In this document: one piece after another, positions 24,481 through 31,980 of the stretch
Position numbering within the stretch: the stretch's first letter is position 1
Layout: each line of letters opens with the position of its first letter
Assembly (NCBI GenBank): GCA_024998645.1
Contig: JACOEJ010000018.1
Location: forward strand, 6,369 to 48,705
Direction of reading: 5' to 3'
Origin: Nitrospira sp.
GTDB lineage: Bacteria > Nitrospirota > Nitrospiria > Nitrospirales > Nitrospiraceae
Length of the DNA: 42,337 bases
Made by a program: the position numbers and the translations under genes
The notes under the pieces: model-generated
What the model was told of the DNA's origin: nothing
Seen by the model: the letters and a program-made list of their open reading frames with translations, nothing else
Database searches by the model: none

Positions 24481-26439
24481 TTATTCCAACTGGATGACGG
24501 TCTCGTCGGTCTTGACGTTCTCGCCTTCCGCCGCGAGGATGGCCGAGACCTTGCCGTCGATCGGTGCGGGAACCCGGCTTTCCATCTTCATCGCTTCGAT
24601 GATCAAGAGCGGGTCGCCGGTTTTCACGCGATCGTCTTTCGCAACCAGGATTTTCACGACGCGTCCGGGCATCGGCGGCGCGACATCGCCGGGTTTAGAG
24701 GGGCGCGGCCGCTTGGGTTTCGATCCCGTGCCGGTGTCAGGAGCCTCCGGCACGCCGGCGAGCACTTCCTGAATCGGTTCCAGCGACACTTCTTCCAGCT
24801 TGTCGTTCACGCGGATGTAGTAGGGCTTCCGTCCGTCGACCTTGCGGCCCGATCCGGAGAGTTTCACATGGTAGGATTCGCCGTGGACGGTGATGTTGAA
24901 CTCCACCGGAGCCAGGTGGAGTTCGCCTGCAACGGCGGGACCTTTGGCCATCGTGGCCTCCAGCGGATCCGGGGTCAGCTCGCCCTTTTCGCGAGCCTCG
25001 AAAAAGTCCCGCGCGATGGCGGGGAAGAGCACGAACGAGAGCTGATCTTCTACAGACTCGGCCGATGCCGGCAGCTCCTTCTTGCTGGCCTCCAGCTCCG
25101 GTTCCAGCCGGTCGGCAGGCCTGGTCTTAATCGGTTCTTCGTCGCCGATGGCTCGAGCCAGAATGTCGTGATCGACCTGGCCCGGTGCGCGGCCATAGAG
25201 CCCGAGGAAGTAGTTCTTCGTTTCCGTCGTGATGACTTTGTAGCGCTCGCCGGTCAGCACATTCAGGGTCGCTTGGGTGCCGACGATCTGGCTCGTGGGG
25301 GTCACCAACGGCGGATAGCCCATGTCTTTTCTGACGCGCGGGACTTCATCGAGCACTTCCTTCATGCGATCCAGCGCATCTTGTTCCGTCAATTGAGCCG
25401 CCAGGTTTGACAACATGCCGCCGGGAATTTGGGACGTCAGAATTTCGGCATCGACCCCGGTGAAATCGCTTTCGAACTGGCGATACTTGCGGCGCACGGT
25501 CCTAAAATGTTCGGTGATCGGCAGAAAGGTCGCCAGGTCCAGCCCGGTGTCGTAGGGTGTATTCTTGAGCGACGCGACCAGCGTCTCTGTAGCCGGATGC
25601 GACGTTCCGCCGGCCAGTGGCGACATGGCGGTGTCGAGCATATCGAGCCCGCCGAGGATCGCCATCAGCGCCGACATCGAGGACATGCCGGAGGTGTAGT
25701 GGGAGTGCAGATGGATCGGCACCTTCACGGCGTTCTTGAGACGCTTGATGAGGTGATAGGCTTCCATCGGCTCCAGCAAGCCGGCCATGTCTTTCACACA
25801 GAGCGTGTCGGTCCCGAGATCTTCCAATTGCTTGGCCATGCTCACGAACCGGTCGACGCTGTGGACCGGGCTGACGGTATAGCTGATGGCCGCTTCGACA
25901 TGCTTGCCGCAGGCTTTGACCTCTCGAATGGCGCGGTCCATGTTGCGCACGTCGTTGAGCGCGTCGAAGATCCGGAAGACATCGATGCCGTTGGCTGCGG
26001 ATCGTTCGATGAACCGTTCCAGGACGTCGTCGGCATAATGCCGGTATCCGACCAGGTTCTGCCCGCGCAGCAACATCTGTAGACGGGTATTGGGCATGGC
26101 GGCCCGCAGGGCCCTCAGCCGTTCCCAGGGGTCTTCTTTCAGGAAGCGCAAGCAGGTATCGAACGTCGCACCGCCCCACACTTCGAGCGACCAATAGCCG
26201 ACGGCGTCCAGCTTCTGTGCGATCGGGAGCATGTCTTCGGTACGCATGCGCGTGGCGAGGAGCGATTGATGCCCGTCGCGCAGAGCAACGTCGGTGATCA
26301 GAACCTTGTGTCCGGGGGAGGGCTGGAGTTGAACCTCGGCCGGCTTGGCTGTCTTCGTCCGCGAGGTGCGCACGACCGGTCCACGAGCGGGTTTCTTGAT
26401 CGCTGCTTTCTTTGACTTTGCTGTTCTTCGTGCCGCCAT
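24481..26439 (-). CDS. pycB: Biotin-dependent carboxylase, carboxyltransferase/biotin subunit (pyruvate carboxylase B-type)
   Basis: The 652-residue protein combines a carboxyltransferase domain with a C-terminal biotin carrier. After a basic Lys/Arg-rich tail of about 40 residues come ITDVALRDGHQSLLATRMRT, GGATFDTCLRFL and HLHSHYTSG (metal-binding HxH), a conserved PYC/OADA C-terminal domain, an Ala/Pro-rich hinge (about 565-590), and EAMKMESRVPAP with the biotinylated K618. The carboxyl acceptor could be pyruvate (giving oxaloacetate) or 2-oxoglutarate: the CfiA/CfiB 2-oxoglutarate carboxylase of Hydrogenobacter has the same two-subunit layout, and I cannot separate the two by eye. It lies 62 bp after the biotin carboxylase gene, its obvious partner. 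Confidence 0.88.
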   Translation of the reverse strand: MAARRTAKSKKAAIKKPARGPVVRTSRTKTAKPAEVQLQPSPGHKVLITDVALRDGHQSLLATRMRTEDMLPIAQKLDAVGYWSLEVWGGATFDTCLRFLKEDPWERLRALRAAMPNTRLQMLLRGQNLVGYRHYADDVLERFIERSAANGIDVFRIFDALNDVRNMDRAIREVKACGKHVEAAISYTVSPVHSVDRFVSMAKQLEDLGTDTLCVKDMAGLLEPMEAYHLIKRLKNAVKVPIHLHSHYTSGMSSMSALMAILGGLDMLDTAMSPLAGGTSHPATETLVASLKNTPYDTGLDLATFLPITEHFRTVRRKYRQFESDFTGVDAEILTSQIPGGMLSNLAAQLTEQDALDRMKEVLDEVPRVRKDMGYPPLVTPTSQIVGTQATLNVLTGERYKVITTETKNYFLGLYGRAPGQVDHDILARAIGDEEPIKTRPADRLEPELEASKKELPASAESVEDQLSFVLFPAIARDFFEAREKGELTPDPLEATMAKGPAVAGELHLAPVEFNITVHGESYHVKLSGSGRKVDGRKPYYIRVNDKLEEVSLEPIQEVLAGVPEAPDTGTGSKPKRPRPSKPGDVAPPMPGRVVKILVAKDDRVKTGDPLLIIEAMKMESRVPAPIDGKVSAILAAEGENVKTDETVIQLE

Positions 26440-26501
26440 CGTCGTTGCGTACTCTTAAATAGGTGTGGTGCGTGTGTTGTCGGCTATCTTGGGCGAACCG
26501 G

Positions 26502-27920
26502 TTAGAGGCCTTCGTAGGCGGCGATTGCCGCGGAGATGGCCAGGACCAGGTCTTCCGGCTGTTCCACGTCGTCGTAGTTGTAGAGGTCCGGGTGCGTATC
26601 AAGATACGAGGTGTCGAATCGTCCGGCTCTGAAGTCTTGATCCTGCATGATCGCCTTCATAAAGGGGATCGTCGTCTTGACGCCTCGCAGCACATATTCT
26701 TCCAGCGACCGGCGCATACGGCTGACGGTTTCTTCCCATGTCCGTCCGCGCACGGTCAATTTTGCCAGCAAGGCGTCATAGTAGGGTGAGACGGTGTAGT
26801 CCTTGTATACAGCCCCGTCGATGCGGACGCCGATGCCGCCCGGCGACAGATAGGCGGTGATGGTGCCGGTGCATGGCCGGAAGTTATTGCGTGGATCTTC
26901 GGCGTTGATCCGGCATTGAATGGAATGGCCCTGCAAGGTGACGTCCGATTGCTGGATGTCCAGCGGTTTGCCGGCTGCGATGGAAATCTGGTTGCGCACG
27001 ATATCGATGGCGGTAATCTGTTCGGTGACCGTATGCTCGACCTGAATCCGCGGATTCATCTCCATGAAGTAATATCGGCCGTCCTGATCGAGCAGGAACT
27101 CGACAGTGCCGGCATTGTCGTAGGAGACGGCCCGGGCGATCTGGATGGCGGCCGCGCCCATTTCGGCACGCAGTCGCGTGGTCAAGATCAGTGACGGCGC
27201 GATTTCGATCAGTTTCTGATGGCGGCGCTGAATCGAGCAGTCCCGTTCACCCAGGTGGATGATATTGCCGTGTTTGTCCGCCAGGATTTGGAACTCAATA
27301 TGATGGGGGCGCTCGACATACTTTTCTATGAATACGGCGCCGTCTCCGAAGGCGGCGAGGGCCTCGCGGGAGGCCACTTCCATATTTTCCCGGAGCTCGG
27401 CATCCGTCCGGACGACGCGGAGGCCGCGTCCTCCACCGCCGGCGCTGGCTTTAATCATGACCGGGTAGCCGGCTTCTTTGGCAAAGGCCAGGGCCTCTTT
27501 GATATCCGTGACGCCGCCCTCGGTACCGGGGACGACCGGAACCCCGATTTCTTTCGCAAGGTCGCGGGCTTTGATCTTGCTGCCCATGGCGTTGATGGCG
27601 GATGGGGAGGGGCCGATGAAGGTAATACCCGAAGCCTGGCACAACTCCGCAAACTCCGCATTTTCAGCAAGAAAGCCATATCCGGGATGGATGGCATCGG
27701 CCCCGATTCTGAGGGCGAGGTCGACGATCTGTTGTTTATCGAGGAAGCCCTTCACCGGGCCTGGGCCAACGAGGTAGGCTTCATCGGCCTTCTTGACGTA
27801 GATGCCGGTCGAATCCGCCTCGGAATAGATGGCGGCTGTGGCGATATTCAGCTCGCGGCAGGCGCGGATGATGCGCATGGCGATTTCGCCGCGATTTGCG
27901 ACTAGAATTTTCTTAAACAT
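26502..27920 (-). CDS. pycA: Biotin carboxylase subunit (pyruvate carboxylase A-type / AccC-like)
   Basis: This 472-residue ATP-grasp enzyme carboxylates biotin with bicarbonate and ATP. It begins FKKILVANRGEIAMRIIRAC, the family N-terminus, then has IHPGYGFLAENAEFA, the flexible glycine loop ASAGGGGRGLRVV, EKYVERPHHIEFQ, MEMNPRIQVEHTVTEQIT, and QCRINAEDP. I chose ATG 27920 rather than an upstream start at 27974, because MFKKILVANRG is the conserved start in this family. It pairs with the biotin-carrier subunit directly downstream. Fatty-acid AccC is an alternative, but the neighbour fixes it to the pyruvate or 2-oxoglutarate carboxylase complex. Confidence 0.92.
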   Translation of the reverse strand: MFKKILVANRGEIAMRIIRACRELNIATAAIYSEADSTGIYVKKADEAYLVGPGPVKGFLDKQQIVDLALRIGADAIHPGYGFLAENAEFAELCQASGITFIGPSPSAINAMGSKIKARDLAKEIGVPVVPGTEGGVTDIKEALAFAKEAGYPVMIKASAGGGGRGLRVVRTDAELRENMEVASREALAAFGDGAVFIEKYVERPHHIEFQILADKHGNIIHLGERDCSIQRRHQKLIEIAPSLILTTRLRAEMGAAAIQIARAVSYDNAGTVEFLLDQDGRYYFMEMNPRIQVEHTVTEQITAIDIVRNQISIAAGKPLDIQQSDVTLQGHSIQCRINAEDPRNNFRPCTGTITAYLSPGGIGVRIDGAVYKDYTVSPYYDALLAKLTVRGRTWEETVSRMRRSLEEYVLRGVKTTIPFMKAIMQDQDFRAGRFDTSYLDTHPDLYNYDDVEQPEDLVLAISAAIAAYEGL

Positions 27921-27984
27921 ACGACAGCTGGCCTGACTCACAGGAGACCCCGCACACGGCCAAATCCGGCGCAAGGGAGCGCGT

Positions 27985-28014
27985 AACCTAGCATAGAGTC
28001 AAAAGTCCTGTCGA
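27985..28014 (-). promoter_or_regulatory. Possible promoter of the carboxylase operon
   Basis: On the minus strand a TCGACA -35 (28009-28014) is followed after 18 bp by TAGGTT (27985-27990), preceded by TGC, which makes it an extended -10 type. Transcription would begin near 27978, leaving a leader of about 58 bases before ATG 27920. The match is moderate and no operator is evident. Confidence 0.4.
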
Positions 28015-28049
28015 GGGATCGGAGAGTGGGAGGGGAGACGGAGTCAGGG

Positions 28050-28086
28050 CTATTCGGGGAGAGATTTCTTCCCTCTCCCCGAATAG
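28050..28086 (-). terminator. Perfect 14-bp hairpin after the IPT/TIG gene, no U tract
   Basis: Arms CTATTCGGGGAGAG (28050-28063) and CTCTCCCCGAATAG (28073-28086) are perfectly complementary around a 9-base loop. The hairpin starts 17 bases past the stop of the IPT/TIG gene on the minus strand. No run of T follows on either strand, so it is either a weak intrinsic terminator or a 3'-end stabilising hairpin. Confidence 0.6.
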
Positions 28087-28103
28087 AAATCGTTGCGAAC
28101 CGG

Positions 28104-28568
28104 TTACTTGGCCTGGACTAAGAATCCTTTGGATCGGGCATTGCCGCCGCCGGCGACGACGTCGATGAACGACATACCCGCTTTCACGTCGGGTACCATG
28201 GCTTCGATCGTCGTTTCGTTGACGAAGGTGTAGTCAATCTTGGTCGGCCCCGCTGCGCTGAAGGCTACGCCGCGGAAGCATTCTTTACTGCCGAAATTTT
28301 CGCCCGTGATCGTCACTTTCTGGCCGGGCTTCGCTTCGTCAGGCTGGACCTTGAATATTTTCGGGCGTTTGCTCCGATCGCAGATCGGATCTTGCTCGAC
28401 TTTATCGGAGCCCGACCCCTTGATGGACTCCGTGCCATACAACGTAAACCCCGCGCCATCGACGAAGGCTCCGTTATTGTCCTCCGCAGCGGCTTGGAAG
28501 GACGAGAGCGAAAGCATAAGAAACGAACCGAAGAGAACGAAAAGAGCGAATAAAGAACGGGACTGCAT
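28104..28568 (-). CDS. Exported IPT/TIG domain protein
   Basis: This small protein of 154 residues has a signal peptide (hydrophobic about 6-26, cleavage near AAAED at 26-29), a linker of about 40 residues with two cysteines' worth of spacing left open, and one IPT/TIG immunoglobulin-like domain (about 68-152): PKIFKVQPDEAKPGQKVTI, TGENFGSKECF, TTIEAMVPDVKAG and IDVVAGGGN. It is probably a periplasmic or surface binding module; the ligand is unknown. ATG 28568 has a very strong AAGGAGGT ribosome-binding site, suggesting high expression. A palindromic repeat lies just upstream of that site. Confidence 0.82.
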   Translation of the reverse strand: MQSRSLFALFVLFGSFLMLSLSSFQAAAEDNNGAFVDGAGFTLYGTESIKGSGSDKVEQDPICDRSKRPKIFKVQPDEAKPGQKVTITGENFGSKECFRGVAFSAAGPTKIDYTFVNETTIEAMVPDVKAGMSFIDVVAGGGNARSKGFLVQAK

Positions 28569-28589
28569 ATGGACCTCCTTGATGAAGAT

Positions 28590-28654
28590 CTAGCAGGATG
28601 CTGAAAAGGTCCGCCAGCGGCGGCCTTGCTGGACAGCCTTTTTGAGCATCCTGC
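28590..28654. repeat. Short version of the palindromic element, copy D
   Basis: The ends GCAGGATGCTGAAAAGG and CCTTTTTGAGCATCCTGC match the ends of copies A and B, but the conserved middle is missing, leaving about 65 bp with a short GCCAGCGGCGGCC loop. It looks like an internal deletion derivative. It lies in the leader of the IPT/TIG gene, 22 bp before the start codon, where it would form a hairpin in the message. Confidence 0.7.
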
Positions 28655-28674
28655 GGTGGTTCTGGACTTGGCCC

Positions 28675-28732
28675 CATGCTGAAAGATCTTGGCGCATCTG
28701 TGGTATCAACCGGGTTTTCCGCAGCCTGCTAG
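28675..28732. repeat. Second short, degenerate palindromic element, copy E
   Basis: The ends CATGCTGAAAG and TTTTCCGCAGCCTGCTAG are element-like but diverged, about 58 bp apart. It is next to copy D. On the minus strand its terminal CTAGCAGG supplies the TAG stop codon (28729-28731) of the phosphate-binding-like gene, so the gene's 3' end was probably reshaped when the element arrived. Confidence 0.5.
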
Positions 28733-29550
28733 TGACTCGGCATCGGCACGTATGTTTCAGCAATGATGGCTTGTCCGGCAGCGGACAGAGCAAACTGCGC
28801 GAACGCATCAACGAGAGGATTCGCTTCTTTCTTGGAGAGCAGCAAGACCGGCCGACGTAGCGGGTAGCGGCCATCTTTGACGGTCGGCGCTTCCGGCTCG
28901 ATCTTATCAACTGGGAGCAGACGCACGGCAACTCCGGTCGAGACGACTGAGAGGCCGGTACTGAGTGAAATATAGGTGACGGCGGAGAGCGGCGGGAGTG
29001 TGCCGACCACTGTTTTCACTGCTTTTTCATCGTGCCCGATGACCTTGGCTGTATCCGATATCTTCCCGACAATGCCTAGCTGTGTCTCAAACGCGTCGCG
29101 GATATTCTGATTTCGCGGGCGGTCGATCAGGAGGATTCGTGTGTCAGGTCCGCCGATGTCTGCCCAGGTGGTGAATTTCCCGGAAAAGAGCTCAGCTACC
29201 TGCTGTTTGGTGATTTCCTTTGTGAAATTGGAGAGATGGACGAGAATGCCGATCCCGTCCCATCCAATCTGTTTGCTGGCTAGGCCGGGATCTTCTGATC
29301 CGGTGATCGCGATATGAGCCTGCCCCGACTTCACCATGTCGACCGGCTTGGAATTGTCTTCCCACAGGAGATCGATATAGGCGCGAGGGTTCGCTTTCTC
29401 AAAGGCATGCGCCAGTGTTTCAATGGTGGTGTTCTCCGGTCCGTTGCCGGCGATCACCAGGCTTCCTGCCACTTCTGCATGAGAGGGGGAGGAGAGAGCC
29501 ACGAAACTTATGACGCTTATCCAGCAGGCAAACAGCAGTCTGACGATCAT
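28729..29550 (-). CDS. PstS-like periplasmic substrate-binding protein
   Basis: The 273-residue protein has a signal peptide (hydrophobic 4-20, cleavage after SPSHA near residue 25) and one type II substrate-binding domain of the phosphate-binding family: GSLVIAGNGPENTTIETLA, SGQAHIAITGSEDPG, LFSGKFTTWADIGGPDTRIL, and YPLRRPVLLLSKKEANPLV. PstS-like proteins bind phosphate for an ABC transporter, but no pstCAB genes are nearby, so it may be a stand-alone sensor or binder. ATG 29550 has GGGAGC upstream; a longer frame to 29598 lacks support. The stop codon lies in repeat copy E. Confidence 0.85.
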   Translation of the reverse strand: MIVRLLFACWISVISFVALSSPSHAEVAGSLVIAGNGPENTTIETLAHAFEKANPRAYIDLLWEDNSKPVDMVKSGQAHIAITGSEDPGLASKQIGWDGIGILVHLSNFTKEITKQQVAELFSGKFTTWADIGGPDTRILLIDRPRNQNIRDAFETQLGIVGKISDTAKVIGHDEKAVKTVVGTLPPLSAVTYISLSTGLSVVSTGVAVRLLPVDKIEPEAPTVKDGRYPLRRPVLLLSKKEANPLVDAFAQFALSAAGQAIIAETYVPMPSH

Positions 29551-29612
29551 GCCAGCTCCCTTGTGGTCGAGACGTGACTGAGTCGATATGAGTGCCACCC
29601 TGTGGTCATGTG

Positions 29613-29927
29613 CTAGGAGTCTGCTCCCGGGCCTGATCCGGAATCGGAGGTCGACGAGGCATTTGGCTGGGGAACATTACGCTTCGCGTTCAAGGGGGGA
29701 AGTTTGGCGAATCGGTCCATGCGCTCGTTGAGCATCGAACCTGCCTTCATTTCCGCGAAGCCCGGTTTGTGATCTCCTTTGACGGTTGAGGCAAAGGAGG
29801 AGAGGAGCCGTGTGGCGTCCTGCGCCTGGCAGAACGGACATTCGGTATCTTCCGGTCGCGCATGGACGGACTGCGTGGCCTCGAATGCTTTTGAGCATTG
29901 CCCACACCGATACTCATATACAGGCAT
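29613..29927 (-). CDS. FmdB family zinc-ribbon protein
   Basis: This 104-residue protein begins with the FmdB/CxxC zinc ribbon, MPVYEYRCGQCSKAFE, with C8/C11 and C30/C33 (TECPFCQ) as the four zinc ligands. The rest is a low-complexity tail with a Ser/Gly/Asp end. Family members are suspected regulators or nucleic-acid-binding proteins, none well characterised. I chose ATG 29927, with AGGGAA upstream, because the family starts MPxYEY; longer frames to 30053 add unrelated residues. It diverges from the 58-residue gene at 30092. Confidence 0.88.
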   Translation of the reverse strand: MPVYEYRCGQCSKAFEATQSVHARPEDTECPFCQAQDATRLLSSFASTVKGDHKPGFAEMKAGSMLNERMDRFAKLPPLNAKRNVPQPNASSTSDSGSGPGADS

Positions 29928-30013
29928 GATCGAGTTCCCTTTCTCTTGGCAGATCCGCTCCGGTGGGTTCTTCCGCACACGGATGAATCCCGGCAAATAC
30001 CCCACCGGTGCCC

Positions 30014-30043
30014 TTGACCGGCCGACAAACTTTGCCTTATTGT
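30014..30043 (+). promoter_or_regulatory. Possible promoter of the plus-strand small-gene run
   Basis: TTGACC (30014-30019) and TATTGT (30038-30043) are separated by 18 bp. Transcription would begin near 30050, about 42 bases before the ATG at 30092. Nearby arms CCGGTGGG (29960-29967) and CCCACCGG (30001-30008) form a spaced dyad that may be an operator for either divergent gene; this is unproven. Confidence 0.4.
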
Positions 30044-30091
30044 ACACAACCATGTAGTTGAACTGCCAGAGTGAATCAGAGGAGGCTGTCG

Positions 30092-30268
30092 ATGTCGGTG
30101 TTGATTCGAAAGTACAAAGGGAACAACGGAATGATGCAGGAAGAGCGCATCGATGACGAGGATCGCATTGAACGGTATATGCGTCTCTTCGACAAAGACG
30201 ATGTGAAGAAGTTGGAGACCGGAGTCAAGGTCGTCATCGAAAAAGACGAGTGGATTCTCGTTCCGTAA
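30092..30268 (+). CDS. Small acidic/basic protein of unknown function (58 aa)
   Basis: This short protein is rich in charged residues (DDEDRIERYMRLF, then DKDDVKKLE) and ends VVIEKDEWILVP. I recognise no domain. A strong GAGGAGG ribosome-binding site lies 6 bases before ATG 30092, which decides the start over a GTG at 30071 and is good evidence that it is translated. It has no signal peptide or membrane segment. It diverges from the FmdB gene. Confidence 0.6.
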   Translation: MSVLIRKYKGNNGMMQEERIDDEDRIERYMRLFDKDDVKKLETGVKVVIEKDEWILVP

Positions 30269-30349
30269 TTCGATTGTCGGTCGGGGTCATCGAAGCAAAA
30301 ACCTCGGTGATTCCGTCCGGCACTCCCTTTCCAGTGTAGATTGGCCGTC

Positions 30350-30553
30350 ATGATTTATTGGGTCCATATTGCCCGCTCCATCGATCGCGTGACACTTCAT
30401 AAAGAACGTTGTTCGGAAGTTCCCGCGAACGTCTTCTCCAGCGACTTTTGGGAGGGCGGTTGGTTCGATTACCCCGATAAAGAGCGGGCTCTTCGGGCCA
30501 TGGAGCAGGCCGGGACCAACGTGCAGCGACGCTGTGCGCTGTGTCGACCGTAA
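30350..30553 (+). CDS. Small cysteine-containing protein of unknown function (67 aa)
   Basis: The 67-residue frame has three cysteines (one near residue 21, then RRCALCRP at the end) and several aromatic residues (FWEGGWFDYP). No family is recognised. The CxxC at the C-terminus could bind metal. There is no clear ribosome-binding site at ATG 30350 (a TTG at 30341 is the alternative), so I am less sure it is expressed. It lies between the 58-residue gene and the EamA transporter gene. Confidence 0.45.
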   Translation: MIYWVHIARSIDRVTLHKERCSEVPANVFSSDFWEGGWFDYPDKERALRAMEQAGTNVQRRCALCRP

Positions 30554-30606
30554 CGAAACTTTTCCGGCTCTCGCTCCGTTCCCTCACAAAAAGCACCTGA
30601 TTCTCC

Positions 30607-31476
30607 ATGCCGCGATTTGCGCTACTCCTGACAACCCTCATTTGGGGAGCGACCTTTCCTGCGACGAAAGCGGCGCTCGACCAGATTCCTCCCTTGTCGT
30701 TTCTGTTCTTGAGATTTCTCCTCGGGGCAGTCCTCGTGGGGCTCTGCCTGGTTCTGGCGGCCAGGCCGGTCTCGACCGACCGGGCGGTGCTCCGCGCCAG
30801 CGCAATTGCGACCGGATGGCTCTTTCTTGGGTATGTGCTGCAAACCGTGGGGCTTGGCTATACCACGGCATCTAATTCTGCTTTTATCACGACGCTCTAC
30901 GTCGTCTTCGTCCCGTTAATTTTAAGGCGCTTTGGGCTGCGATCGTGGCTGGCGGCAGGGATCGCGACTGTCGGGTTATGGTGTTTGGTCAAGCCGACGA
31001 CGATCGTTAACCTCGGGGATCTCTTAACCCTGGGCTGTGCGCTTGCTTTTGCTGCTCACATGGTTTGCTTGGAGCGGTATACGCGCGAGCTGGATGCGAC
31101 ATCGCTATTTCTCTGGCAATTGGTGGCTATGTCCGGACTCATGTTGGTGGCCATGGCTTGGGAGCATCCGACGTTGAGCGCGTTTGAGCCGACGACGGTC
31201 TTATTGATCGGCCTCGCAGTCACCGGAGTCTTGGCGACCCTGGCCTTTGCGGTACAGATGTGGGCGCAGCAGTTGCTTCCCGCACAACAGGTGGCGCTCA
31301 TTTTTTCGCTTGAGCCGGCCTATGCGGCCTGGCTGGCGTGGTATTTTCTCGGGGAGTCGCTCGACTGGCTGGGGTGGGTCGGGAGCGGATTGATTTTGAT
31401 CGCGGTGATTATTGGTTCGTTGGGAGCGAGTGCGGCGGAAGCCGATCGCCCACTTCAGATTTCACCGGCTGCATGA
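30607..31476 (+). CDS. EamA/DMT family transporter
   Basis: The 289-residue protein has ten membrane segments in two EamA repeats. The first starts LLTTLIWGATFPATKAAL and the second has LLIGLAVTGVLATLAF and ALIFSLEPAYAAWLAWYFLGE, both classic motifs. DMT exporters move amino acids, metabolites or drugs out of the cell; the cargo is not predictable. The start codon is ATG 30607, with no strong ribosome-binding site seen. The gene downstream begins 15 bp after its stop. Confidence 0.92.
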   Translation: MPRFALLLTTLIWGATFPATKAALDQIPPLSFLFLRFLLGAVLVGLCLVLAARPVSTDRAVLRASAIATGWLFLGYVLQTVGLGYTTASNSAFITTLYVVFVPLILRRFGLRSWLAAGIATVGLWCLVKPTTIVNLGDLLTLGCALAFAAHMVCLERYTRELDATSLFLWQLVAMSGLMLVAMAWEHPTLSAFEPTTVLLIGLAVTGVLATLAFAVQMWAQQLLPAQQVALIFSLEPAYAAWLAWYFLGESLDWLGWVGSGLILIAVIIGSLGASAAEADRPLQISPAA

Positions 31477-31491
31477 TGAAAGGCCCTTAGC

Positions 31492-31959
31492 ATGGCGCAG
31501 AAATTCGGGAACGGCCGGTGGGTACAGGAAGGATTTTTGGATAATCGGGTCGAAGGGACCGTAGTCGGCCGCATTTCCTTTGCCGCGATCGGACCGGTTG
31601 ATGTCTATTTGCGCGGAAATTTTAAGGGTGAGATCGCTGGGCAGCTGATTCAGTTCCGCAACCGGCACTTTGAAGATGATGATGTGGCCGGGCAGGTCAT
31701 CGGTGACATGGAAAATCCCCAGATCGGCGATGTGAATCTCATGTCCTTCGATCCCCATCCCAATCTGGTGCCGCATCCTTATATCGAGTGGTTCTCGCTG
31801 CGGAAGAATCACTACCGCTTTGAACTGGAGCCGGAAGATGCATGGATTGTGACGGGGGAAGCCGTAGCGGCCTTAGACTCTCAGAGCCAGCGGATTCGAG
31901 CAGAGCTGGCGGGGCAGGCAGTCGTCAATCCACGCCAAGAAGAGTCTGACTGGGTCTAG
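31492..31959 (+). CDS. Conserved-looking soluble protein of unknown function (155 aa)
   Basis: The protein is predicted to be mainly beta strand, with alternating hydrophobic and charged stretches (VVGRISFAAIGPVDVYLRGN, DVNLMSFDPHP), no signal peptide, and no membrane segment. I recognise no domain. AAAGG lies about 9 bases before ATG 31492. It follows the EamA gene by 15 bp in the same direction and converges on the desaturase gene, with only 21 bp between the stops. Confidence 0.7.
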   Translation: MAQKFGNGRWVQEGFLDNRVEGTVVGRISFAAIGPVDVYLRGNFKGEIAGQLIQFRNRHFEDDDVAGQVIGDMENPQIGDVNLMSFDPHPNLVPHPYIEWFSLRKNHYRFELEPEDAWIVTGEAVAALDSQSQRIRAELAGQAVVNPRQEESDWV

Positions 31960-31980
31960 CGACGAAGAAGCGTCTTTGTA

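Noticed and set aside
31961..31977. Small GACG...CGTC hairpin followed by TTT between convergent genes
   Set aside because: The 4-bp stem and 3-base T run are too weak to call a terminator.
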